Of a stretch of 64,000 nucleotides of DNA, positions 50,204 to 62,240 are shown piece by piece. Location: assembly GCA_026413225.1 (NCBI GenBank), contig CM048557.1, positions 39,537,371 through 39,601,370 of the forward strand. Reading direction: 5' to 3'. The position numbers and the translations under genes were made by a program. Positions within the stretch are counted from its first letter, which is position 1, and every line of letters starts with the position of its first letter. The notes beneath the pieces are model-generated. The model saw only the letters and a program-made list of their open reading frames with translations, was not told the DNA's origin and did no database searches. Origin of the DNA: Otis tarda. Taxonomy: Eukaryota; Chordata; Aves; Otidiformes; Otididae.

Positions 50204-53200
50204 ATTTTATAATAATTTTGTTAAATTGTTTTTGATAGATGAAGGGAAAATGAAAATACAGAAGCAAAAATTTCAGTAAATGTTTATAAACACAAAACAA
50301 ATAACAAAAAAAAATGCTAAAAAATATTTCATCATTTCTCTGCATTCATTCAATCCTGCAATTTGTGTTGGCTGCATCACTGGTAGCCCAAATACGAGTT
50401 TCAAGAAAGTAAGCATGTGTTTATCCTTTTATCTTATTTTAAATATATCAGAAGCAAAAATACACTTTCCTTCTCTGTGCTTTGATTTCTACAACAGCTA
50501 CTCTTTGAAAAAAATGGATCGATATGAAATCACTGCTGAAAAAGCTTCTGGTAACAGTACTAAAAATCCCCTGTACCAGGAAGACTTGCTCTCCCTCACT
50601 CTTTGTACAGACCTGTCAGGTGTTGAAACAATTATGGTTACTGGAAACCCAGCTCCTTTCTAATCAACGGGAGTTTTCCCACAGGCTTTGACAAGGCCAG
50701 GTTTCCGCCTTATAAACTAAGTCAAATATCTATGAAACCCTTTAGAAATTTCAACCCTTCCACATGTTTTTGCGATCTTGAAAAGTCTCAAATTGTGCTC
50801 AGCAGGAATTCAGCTCTCTCTATTAGAAATAACTTATATCTGTTTACTTTCACAGCACCCCAGATATACATGAATTTTCTTCTAGGTATTTGCTTCTTCT
50901 GACTGCTACTGTCTCCTGTTGTGTTATGCTTTTCTTCAGAAGGCACTTACTAGTGAACAGCTTAAGTATTTTAATATCAGCTTGACATGAGCTTTATATT
51001 TTAAAGACATGCTTTCTATAATATTTACAAGCCTGTTCATCAAGACAGCAGTGCTCCATTGCAGGGGATTACTCATTATTGTGCTCACAAACTAACACTG
51101 AAGAAATGTATGAAAGATTTATCCCAGGGTTGATATATCCAGTTGGGAGTCTAGAGAAACAAAATTTCTCCTGCTGTGAGACAGAGCAGGGCAACTTAGA
51201 CACTGTATGTGATTTGAAATGCCTTGCTGTGCTGGTTGTCCATGCAGCTTGCCTGAACTTTTTGAGTGATTGTGCTGCTATGGGTGCATTTCCTATAATC
51301 ACAAATGATGCAGAGGCAGGAAAAAAAATACTTCAGTCTTTTCTACAGTCATAGGTCTGATTCTTTAAATGAAGACAGACACTTTTTCCTGCCACTTTGC
51401 CCCAACTTACTATGCTAGTCTATCCCAGACTGCAGCAACTAGTCTGGGATAGAAAGTCTATCCCAGACTTTCTAACTAGTCCTTCCTCTCAAAGCTTGTT
51501 CACATTTATAAGCACATACGGAAGTTATTTAAAACTATTTTCAAGTTTCCCTCAGTGTCTGTATCAAATGACCACTAACACATACCAGATCCTTATTTCC
51601 CCTTCAAATATCTCTATTCACTAAAATACAATTTAATGTAGTGTGAAAGCAGGAAGTTTTAGAAATTGTATTTGTTAATGACATCAAAATTATGCTTCTA
51701 AAGATGATACCTAAATGTCATCTAGACCATGCATCATTGTTAAATGTGTAACTTGTGTTTCAGCTCTCTCCAAATGTCTATTGTTATATAGGAAAAGGTA
51801 GATCCAACTCAGTAAGAGTGGGTTAGATTTTTTTCCTACTTGCTTCAGCAGAAATAGGATTGTCACTCATTATACTTTTTGATAAATCCAGGTAGAGTTT
51901 TAAAAAGCTGCATTACAACACAATAATTCTTTGTACTTAAAGATGACTTAGAAATTGTCTTGCTAGTATATATATAATTATATTAGAAATTTGCTTTTAC
52001 GTGCAATACTTGTTAATAAATTAAATACAGGTTTTAATAGGATTTTCATTCAAAGTTAAATTAAATTTTCAGGAAGATTCTCTCTGCAGCGGTGTCAGTG
52101 ATAACAAACCAAAAAGCTACTTTGAGAAAAGCGATCCTAGTTTTCATCTAAAATAGAGTTCATGTCCAGCTTGTTTCTGAAGCTGTTATCTTCAGAGTTA
52201 TTTAAAATGTAGGCTGCTGAATTTATAAATCATTATTCAACAGACTGTTACTTAAACCTTAGTCTTCCCTGTTACCAATACCAATATCGAAACTCTTTTT
52301 TTTTCTCTTTTCTTTTCTACAGGATTTTAGCTAACTAACTGAACTTCTGCAATGCAGTGGGGAATCTAGTCTGACTGAATAGAGATTTATCCTTTAAACC
52401 CTGCGATTCCTGTTACGTTGTTTTCATTGGCATTAGGCAAAAGGTGCTTCTGAGTAAAACGAGTTCAAGAAGTTCAGAATTAGATTTTTGTCAGTATTCT
52501 CTTTCAGTTTACATTCACTGATACAAGCCATTGTGCTAGAAATATCACTTTAATTTTTTCCAAAATCTTTGGCTAGATCAACATCACCTTTATTAAAATT
52601 GGAAGCTGAATTTTAAAATGGAGTGCAAGAAAGATTAAAATAATTTTGCAGGACAATTTGTTTTATTGGCTGATGCACTAAAACCTCAACAAAAATTGAG
52701 TAATGTGTTTAGCAGCAGAGGGGAGCAGGGAAAGCTTCTATTTTGGCTCTCCTTTTGGGCATTATACTTGAAGTTCCCATTAACCTTAACAAAACCATCA
52801 GAAAAATTTTTGACGGAATGAAATATTCCTCTAACAGAAAAGGCTAGATTTGGAGTTGATGAATCTCAAGAGAAGTGTAAGCAGGTTAGAAAAGTCTGAC
52901 AGAACTAATATATCAACAGATTCAGTATAGCTGAGGGAGTGCTTGATTGGCATACAAAATTCGGGGGGGACCTTTGTCAACATTATATCCTTCTCCCAAC
53001 ACCTTCTATTATGTTAACATTTTCTTGTCTTTCTCCAAAAGTAGCTCAAGAGCTCTGTATGAACCCACTATAAAACCAAAATGTACCAAAATTTCAAAGA
53101 TAAACATTGCCAAAATCAGGCTTTGCTTTTGAGTACAGATACCTGTAATGTCTAGCAGACACCTTGAAGTGTACTGGGCAAGAAGGTATATTTAGGGAAT

Positions 53201-53925
53201 GAGGCACTTTCTGGTTTTGTTTATTGTTCTTAACCTTTGGCAAGCTGTTTCTCTGTATATTGACTGTTATGTGCCTATTTTGAGACAGAGCAGGTGTTAA
53301 AGTCACTGTTGTTGGATTGCCATTCTGCAACATCATGACCACAATGTTGAATTTTTTGTTATAATTATGAAGGGAAAGCCACCACCAACACAGAATGAGC
53401 TGATATAGAAACAAGCAAATGATTTTATTAGTTGTCATAGCTGAAAACAAGCGATTTGAAAAGTAGAAAAGGCAAGGTTGGGCACTTGGGAAGCAGAAAG
53501 ATAGCAGTGTCCTAACTGCCCAGAAATGATGGAGGCAATTTACAAAGAAAAAACACATGGCAGTCTGTCCATAAAGTGAAATGATCTCCAGTTTAGTAGC
53601 TTGAATTGGTACCTTAGCAGGACAAACTTAGGAAGCTGGCTCAAAGCTGAAATTATGCATATTTCCTGTAGAAGAAAAAAAAAATTAATTAAGAATTATA
53701 ATCCCTCATTTGAGTGTCACAGAACATAATTAAATACTTGAGATTTTAAGTTTAATTTAATTGTTCTAAATTGCAGAAGCCCGGCAAGGCAAGCGATGCA
53801 TTAGTGGAGAACTAAGTTATTTCTTTTCAAGGAGCAGAGTGACCACACTGAGACATGTTGTCTTAAAGATGTATCTTTTCACTTGATATTCAAGGTTTTT
53901 CCAGAGAGATTTTCAGTGGTAAAAC
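50204..53925. other. Unique AT-rich non-coding DNA
   Basis: No exon was recognised. A complex inverted and direct repeat is listed at 51417. The 154-codon minus frame at 53094-53558 is the longest open frame outside CR1 but has no recognisable domain. Confidence 0.5.
51417..51481. repeat. Compound inverted/direct repeat (template-switch-like)
   Basis: AGTCTATCCCAGACT occurs at 51417-51431 and again at 51455-51469. Between them, at 51441-51453, is AGTCTGGGATAGA, the reverse complement of the 13-bp core TCTATCCCAGACT. The middle and right copies form a perfect 13-bp hairpin with a 3-nt AAG loop. AACTAGTC also occurs twice (51437-51444 and 51474-51481). Confidence 0.9.
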
Positions 53926-54241
53926 AGCTAGAGAGATTCTTCGGTAGGGCCTGTTGAGATAGGACAAGGGGTAATGGTTTCAAAATAGAGGGAGGTAGAT
54001 TTAGATTGGATATTAGGAAAAATTTTTTTACACTGAGGGTTGTAGAACACTGGAACAGGTTGCCCAGAGGGGTGGTGGATGCCCCATACCTGGTAATGTT
54101 CAAGGCCAGGTTGGATGAGGCTCTGAGCAACCTTCAATCTAGTTGAAGATGTCCCTGTTCCTTGCAGGGGGTTTGGACTAGATGACTAGCATTTGAAGGT
54201 CCCTTCCAACCCTAACCATTCTATGATTGTATGATTCTATG
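53926..54241 (+). mobile_element. CR1 LINE 3'-end fragment
   Basis: The fragment begins near the ORF2 C-terminal 'RLF' region (GAGATTCTTCGGTAGGG) and includes the conserved C-terminal coding remnant, the 3' UTR with ACTAGCATTTGAAGG, and a three-unit octamer tail with one G variant (ATTGTATG). It is the inverted counterpart of the 49341 copy's 3' end, about 3.7 kb away. Confidence 0.94.
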
Positions 54242-57200
54242 AAATAGGCATGTAGGGGTTCTGGTCTGTGTTGTCTCTTAAATGACATCGAAACTGCTCT
54301 CAGGCATTTTTTTTAAATCCCAGACATGGATAATTATAATTCCACTGTAACTTCTATATGTTCTGTTTTAGTGAAAATGTTTTTAAAGATAGAAAGAAAA
54401 TATTTAAAAGCAAGCATCAGAAATAAAGAAAAAATATTTTTTCAAAAGTGGATTCTCTATACTCTTCTGAGAAGAGTGTGGAAAAAAAAAAAAAGTTAAC
54501 CTAATTATACTTTTCTTATAAATTACTAATGAAGAAGGGCTTTTTAAGGGATGAGAATATTAAAATATACAGTTGATTTTTCAAGCTAGTTTTTATTTCT
54601 GGTTCTTCTCCTAGTATCTATATCATGTCCTATTCATGATCATGGCACTTAAAACTAAACTAAGCCTATTTTCTATAGGCTTTCTTCTTTTTTATGCGAC
54701 AGTAACGAAGCAAGCATATCCCCTCTGATTAATTTGGTTGTTTGCATATGAATATAATACGCTACTGTTTTGCCAAGCATCGAGGTACTGAATATTAGGA
54801 ATATTTACAGTTTAAGTAATTTTTCATCCTGAATCTATTTTATTTGGCTGGATCTTCAGACATTACACAACTGCATACAGTACAAGTAAAGATGGCAGAG
54901 ACACAGACTGTTTATAATCCCGTAGTGTGGAATACAGGCGTAAGGATCTTTATTGAAGCACTTATTATATTTTTATTGAAAAAGAAACAACAAAACAAAA
55001 TCTAGGCCACTCAAATTGAGCTGACAACTGAAAAATTTGAAGCCAGTTTTATGAAGAGTTTATCTCTAAACACTTTTTGCTGATAAATTTGCTTGTCATT
55101 CTAGCACAAGATTTTAAACTGAGACCTCATTTACTTTGCTAGAGATCAAAAATAATGTACATGAATATATTCAGGTGCAAAAAGGATGTGAAATCTAGTC
55201 AGGTCTAATTGGTTTAAAAATGGGATACAGAAACGGATGTGATTCAGACTGCCATAAGCAAACTTTTATTTTATACTTTCAAGCCAGCTTTTCTGTTATG
55301 TCCTTTTCTCCATAACTTTATTTGATTAAGTAGTTATATTCTGATCTTATACTAAAAATAACGAACAATTGAAGTTTAGTCTGTGTTAGAGTGAGGGGTT
55401 TTCAGTTTGCCATGGGGCGAATTCTCCTCAGTGTCAAGCGCAAACTAAAGGCAGAGAATGGGCTCATTTTATGTTCCAGTTCCATGAGAAAATCAAAGTT
55501 ATTCAGTAGTGAATATCTTTTCTACCCAAATATCCTATTAATTAAAGAACTGTGCTCTACTCTTTTCCTCCAGGACCTCAAACCTCATAAATTTTGGTTC
55601 TTCAGGAAAATTAGAGTGGGTTCAAAGTGATCTCAAATTCATTTCTCCCTAATCGGTTAGCTCATTAAGCAACTTTAACGACCTTATGTAACAGTTTTTA
55701 TGTTAAATAAATTATAATAAGGAATCAATAGTAAAGCTAGCCTGATCAGTGAGAGTATCAAAGCTTTACATACAGATTATTGGCTGAATGTCCTTGGAGT
55801 GTGATCCCTATGAAATTAAGGGCAGATGCTCCGTAGTCTACAAAGTGATTTTTATATTACAAGTACACAGATACATGACCAGTCTTATGTGCCTATGAGT
55901 TATCGAAGAGATGCAAGTACAGGTCAAAACTTAGATATGCATGGCTTCTTCACACCTCAAGCTAATTAAATCTTATTCCTTGGCATGTTCAAATTTTTAA
56001 TGGATTTGTAAACAATAACATAACCAAAACAGTACTAAAAGGATTTTTTAATCAAAATAAGTATCTGTTTTGGCATTATGTAACGTTTCATAAGTCTTTC
56101 CTTCATCATTTACGTTCTCAAACATATGGTTAATTAATATCAAGTAAAGTTTCTAATTTTCCAGCAGTATATAAAATAAGGTTTATTTTCTGGAAAATTA
56201 AACAATGTTCAGATTGCTATTTAGTATTTAGTGGATGTTGTAAACGTGCAGATGCACCACTTTTTGTGTGCAAGAGGAGGGAAAAAACAGGAGAAAAAAA
56301 GTTAAAAGTTCTTTTGTAGAAAAAAGTCACCCAGAACATGAACAATCTTTGCCTAAAGATCTACTCTAGTCTAGAGTGCAGCTTTCTAAAATAGTCTTAT
56401 GGACTTCAGCTTTTATTACCTCAGTGATTTGCAGACAATATCTGTATACAAGTGGAAGGACAGTTTATTCCAGCTATCAGTCCAGCTCAACTTATGACCT
56501 AAAAACCAAGAAGGTTTGGTTTGGTTTTACTGTTTTTGGTTGGGGGTTTTTTTGTTTGTTTTTGTAAACCCTGACTTGGGTATCACCAGTAATAGTTTCT
56601 GTAGCTGGAATTTGGCTTCTGATGACGTGGGAGGCAGAATAGAATAAGCCATTCTTTCCTTACATAGTCTTCTTTAAAGCAAATAAATCTATTGAAAGCT
56701 TTCTTACTGAAAGAAACAGATTCTGAATGCCTAGAAGTAAGTGTTGTCAGAAGGGAACTAACCCTAGAGGGTTCCAAGAAATGTGAAGCCCTCACAACTC
56801 TCAGCCTTAGTCACTTGCTTCCTTGGACTACTTGATATTATTCTTTCTGTTCTCAAAATGAGAAAATAGTTCATGGGAATTGTTTCTTTGCTGTACCAAA
56901 GTAATCAAGCTTCAGAAACAAATGAAAACAACAAAACAAGTGGAAGTAAAACAACTTGCTTTCTCTGTAAGTTTATGTTTTATTGCTTTTTCACAGCAGA
57001 CTTTTGTCTCATCACTAGCTATTTTCAACCATCTAGTGGGGAAAGCGCACTTCCCATTCAGACTCCTCGGTACACATAGTGACTGGAGTACAACTGTTAC
57101 TCTGCTTTCCTGCTGTTATAAAGGCTAGTTCAGTCTTAGTAATGGTTATAATGGAAGAGATGTTTTCATCCTGAGTCCAATTGTTTTCCATTTTTGACTG

Positions 57201-59589
57201 ATTCAAACTCACATTCTAAGATCAACATGCTTAATCATTCTTTTACGTGGTTCACAAGTTGGCAGTTTCAACTTTAGAATCAGAAGATTAATGCGCTCTT
57301 AACTGGGCACTATGGCTAGCCACCTTGATTTTTATATCCTGCACCTTCTGTGTTTCTCTAAGTTGTTGGTCCATTATTTAGTTACTGAGCAGCAAAAGTT
57401 ATGTTTACACATCTCTGCTTTTCAAAGCCTCTCTCCAAAGACTGCTCATTACTAACATATACACAAAAAGCCTTTGCTGCATGCATGATGCCAGGAAATA
57501 GGCAAGAGATTTTCAAATATTATGATAAAGATGAGGCTTTTTTATAGATGTGAAAACACTGTTTCCAAGTGACTAATCTAGCGCGTCCAGATCAGTGCTA
57601 TTCAACATTTAAATTATCATCTATGCCATAATAATAGTCAGCCCTGAGGCTGATCTGCAATCTTAATTAAACTGTTGTGAAGTCAGTTCGCAATAATGAA
57701 TTAATTATCTGTGGCAGTGTCCCTAAATTTCAGAGAAAGATATCCACTCCACAACTGGCATGGACACAGCAGATGTACATAGATGGTTATCATGGCTAAG
57801 CTGACAGGTAAATAGTTTTTTATGCTGCATATACCCAGTCAGACCCAGTTGCTGCTACTCTAAATCCAGTCATGCAAAAATGCTTTTATTCTCTCCCTGA
57901 ACTGAGTTTATGAAGATTCAGAGAGCAGATGTTAATGGATCTTTTAAAAAGTTCTCCACAATGTCTACTTTGTACAGAAGATTCACATTGGAACTAAACA
58001 AGTTTTTAGAGCTTTTGCATACCTTTACAAATCATGCAGGTACATATGTTACAGTTGGAGACTTTGAAAATTATTTCTGTTTTGTTTCCTAGACTTTTAT
58101 TTTACTGAATAAATCTGGATAATGGCAGAAAAATAATGTCTAATTATAATACGTACTACTCTGCAAATATCAGTTTTCAGATCAACATCTGTAGAGAGAG
58201 AGAAATGGTTGATAGATACAAAACTATCTTCTCACATGTATAACTCAGCAAGAAACAAAACTTTTTGTATTGCTGTTAATTAGAAATGTAGGTCATAAGA
58301 ATATTTTCCAAACACTGCCACCAACATAATGTGTTATGTATCAATGTTTCTTTTTTCATGTTTATAGCTTGTTCTTCCACTTACCCTCAGTCTCAAAAAT
58401 TGTTGCACAACAAGGGTTTATACAATTTCATAAGGGAAACAGGACATAATAAATATTGCAATCCTTTTTGTCCTGGTATGAGTTTTAATATCTTCTCCCT
58501 GGACAGATGTCAAAATCAAATCCTGTGAACCTGTGAGATACAACCTTCCCTTACAGTGCAGTCCTACTCAGGTCTTTATTTATCCATCACCAACAAGAAG
58601 TACTGCTGTGCCATTGTTTGCAGCCTGAGGTCTCCTTCATGTACCTAGTCTTAGTCCAGGCTGAGTCGGGATCTCTCTTTCACCCAGGCTGTTTGGGTTA
58701 GAAGTGTCACACTGATCCACACTGGAAATTGCATGTCCAGTCTTCTTTTTAACTCTTTTCTGTATCTTTGTCTCAGTGACTTAACATTTTGTGAAGAAAT
58801 ATATCCTTTTATTCACTTCGAGTCTTCCACCATTTAATTACCTGTTTGTTCTTATATCATAGAACTGGAATGGGAAATGTTTTTTTTTTTGTTATTTGTA
58901 TTTTTCATCTATGGTCTTTTGATCATTCATTATTTTATAAACATTTCTGACTTCTCTTTTTTCTTTTCAGAAAAAAAAAGCCCAGTCTTTTCATGCTTTG
59001 ATTAGTTTTTTCCATGCCCTTGAGTATTCTTATTTTCTCTGAATTCCATGTATTTCTCCCTTTATTTATTTGTTACAGTGATTAGCAAATTCACTCTGTA
59101 TTTTACAAATTATTTACAAGTATTTGGCAGCCTCTATATTCCCAGTTGAAAAGTTTCTTTGCTGGTTTTTTTTAATACGCTGAGCAGATTATTTTTCTGA
59201 AGCTGCATAACTTAGTGATTTATTAATCATTTCTATTTGGATATTTGTCATTATAGTCCTTGTAAAATTGCCATCAAACAGTTGAAGAGCGGATCTTCTA
59301 TGTGAATTGATAAAATGTGAATAGATCAATTATATCCTATGAATACTATTACAGTCAAAGGTTAGCTTTCAATGGGACAGACTATCCAAAGGTGGAGATA
59401 TTTTTGAAAATAAGACTCTGTGACCTAAGTAATTTAAAATTTTATCAAAATTGAGATTTTTGAATTCTTAGATTATCAAAAGGGATAAATCTCTCTGCAA
59501 CTTATTACAATATACTTAGTATTTGTATAAATACAGTGTGAATTATTTAAATGCAGAACAAAAGGAACACATTGATCAGTACATTCATA
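54242..59589. other. Unique AT-rich non-coding DNA
   Basis: No gene or confident repeat was recognised; all open frames are under 90 codons. Confidence 0.55.
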
Positions 59590-59795
59590 GGGGACAAATT
59601 TTCAAAATTAGATGTTTATGTTAGACTTCCTAATGCTTATTGGATATCAAAGGCAGAGGGAGGCAATACAAAAAAAAATTACATGGGCATCTAAGCCATT
59701 TCTAGGGATTTTAGAAAACGCCTGAAAGGCATCTAGTGTCTTTCAAGTTCAAAGTGATATCTAAGTCATTTAACTATCTTCAGAAATTTTACCCT
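59590..59795. repeat. Possible ancient palindromic repeat with inverted ends
   Basis: GGGGACAAATTTTCAAAAT at the left and CAGAAATTTTACCC at the right are roughly reverse complements. The interior has repeated 'CATCTAA/G' and 'TCTAAGTCATTTAA' wording. The layout resembles old terminal-inverted-repeat elements of amniotes with AAATTTTCAAAA ends. The match is weak and no family is named. Confidence 0.3.
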
Positions 59796-62199
59796 TAAAG
59801 GAGTGTCCTGTTATGCAAAGTTGTAGCTCCTTCCACTGAAGCTGAAAACATAGGTTTAGGATTGCAATATTCAGCAGTAATTTAAAAGATGAAACGTTAA
59901 ACAATGAATAATTCAACCATCTTAACCACAAAATAACCTTTCCTACCTCTTCTTTCCTTCTCCGTTTTTGTTCCTGCAGTATTTCTCCATAAAACTGTAA
60001 GTCCCTTCAGAAAAATGAAATGGGGCAGTAGATGTTCAGAGGGATTATTGATGTTCCTGTTACAGTAGTTTATTGTCCACTGGGAAATTGTTCATTTATG
60101 GTGAACTGAACCTCGACTATAGATGGAGCTTTGCAAGCTAAAAATATTTCTCTTCTCAATAATAAAGAAAGGACTTTGAAATAATATGTTTAAAATGTCA
60201 TTGAGGGCACAGCAGATGACTAATGAGTGGCTTGAAAAGACTGAGTGCAATGTTTAGCCTTATAAGATTATTTATTGACTGGACTTTTACCATATCTATT
60301 TTTGATTGACCTTTTCTGAAATATAAGAATTACTTTCTGTCTGTCAACATATTTATGAGGTTTTGGTGCTAGTGATTAATGGCTAAAGAAAGTAAATATA
60401 CCACTAAAGATTTGTTTTCTTTTCTTATTATTTTTTAAAGGGGAATAAGCCACTACTACCAAATATTGAATCTATGCTAATGACAGTCTGCAAGCTCAGA
60501 GTTACTTGCAGATTTCAATCTTTCTTACTCATTTTATCACAAACTCTGTATCTGTGAATTTGGTTTTAAACAGAAAACTCAACAACTTCTATGAGGAATG
60601 ACTTGTGCTTAAAATTTCCATTTTATTATTATGTTGGTTAAAATTCTAGACCCATTTTATTTAGACCACAATCTGATTTATTTAGCAAAAGAATTAATAA
60701 AAAACCCTTCACAAGAAAGAAAGAAATTAGGATAGTTAGAAATGACATGAACATTTGAGAGGTAAAGGAAAACAAAACCACAACTTTGTGTCCTCCTCTT
60801 GCTAGATGAAGGAAAGGTAGTCTCAATTTTGATTAGACTATCCAGTGAATAAAACATATTTGATAGCTCAGCAGCAGGCAAAGGGTCAGTTAAATGAGAG
60901 TAGATGACACTGAGCAGGAATTGGTATGATTACGCCTTTCTGATGAGTCATAACTAATGGAACAGTCTGATGCTCATGAAGCAAAAGTAGTGACAGAAGA
61001 GAGAAGAATGCAACTGGCAAGACCAAAAAGACAGTTGAGAATATGCATCTATATGCATATGTGGTTTAGAGAAAGAGAAAAAAAAAAGAAAAAGAAGAAA
61101 TAAAAGAAGCTTTTCAAAATGTTTTTGTAGAAGAAAATATCTCTGATAACTTTTTGGACAAGTGTGCTTGCTGCATATGAAATTCTATGAGGAACCTAAT
61201 GACAATGAGTAAACTAAGACATTTTCATATCTAATGTTGAGGGGAAAAAAATCTCAGGTAAAATCAGTTACATTTTACAAATACTGAGATTATTAAATGG
61301 CAGAAATAAAAAACATACTGTTTTCTGTGAGATTATCCAATTTTTAATGTAAAATTCATCCCCTTTAATTCTGTGCCACTTTTCATTTTTTGTTTAAATG
61401 AGTATTTTTCTCATGTCTAAAAGTACTATCTCTCTGCTTCCAGAAACTGATTTTATACTTGACATTTTTCTCGATTATTTGGTTCTTGATGGCAGGTAGT
61501 TTCCTTCTTCCCTTCCCTCTGCTTCTCTCTCTTACTCCCCATTTTCATCTCCTCTCCACTCTTCTGTCAATGTGTGGGCTTCTATTCTTGCAAAATTGGG
61601 ATAATTTGATTTAGTCACATCTGCAATGAAATAGAATTCACATGAACAGTTAGAGTGTCTCAGCTGACATTCAACAGCTTTTTGACCTTCAGCAACTTGT
61701 GTATCTAAGTCTTTATATTTCTTTCTAAGGTTTTTTCAAACGTTTTAAAAGTCTAGTGGAGTCGATGTATTCGTTCTCTTGTTGGAGGTACTTAACAACA
61801 CACCTAAGTATACTCCTCAGTAGTCATACTGAAACTATCAGGACATTTTACATATCTGAGCTTTAACAAGAGCTTTATAAATTTGATTTCTCAGAGGTGC
61901 ATAGATATCATATCATCTACTGCATAGTCTCAGAACTGCCTTTCAGCGACCACATTGCTCGCTGTCTACCTCAGTTTCCATGTTGAGTGTCTCATTTGTC
62001 TTCCTTTCCTAGGGGACATCTACAAGGCTACATAGCCATCATAGCCTCTACTGGACCTCGAAACACTCAAAATGTGATTCCCAGAATAGGCAACTCTTTC
62101 CCCTCTTGGCAGGAGTGCTGAGTTGCATTTGTCTTCACAGAACATTGCTGAACTGTGCAGGTGCCTGCATGCCATCACGAGCCATATGGAACTTCCATG
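59796..62199. other. Unique AT-rich non-coding DNA
   Basis: No gene was recognised. A 33-nt purine tract lies at 61068-61100. A sequence near 61967 (CTACCTCAGTTTCC) recalls old SINE/LINE wording but is too short to call. Confidence 0.5.
61068..61100 (+). repeat. 33-nt purine tract
   Basis: The plus strand is uninterrupted A/G over this stretch. Confidence 0.75.
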
Positions 62200-62240
62200 T
62201 GTGAGATCACATAGCAAGAGGAATTTGGGCCCAGGTCTCC
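62200..62240 (+). repeat. Possible MIR-like SINE relic
   Basis: GTGAGATCACATAGCAAGAG followed by TTTGGGCCCAGGTCTCC resembles the core of MIR-type SINEs (a 'GGTCACACAGC' box and an 'AACCCAGGTCT' box in this order). The spacing is about right, but only some 40 bp can be recognised. Confidence 0.25.

Noticed and set aside
53094-53558. 154-codon minus-strand open frame, the longest outside CR1
   Set aside because: No domain or family is recognisable, composition is that of AT-rich random DNA with a Cys/Phe-rich start, and no splice or promoter context supports it.
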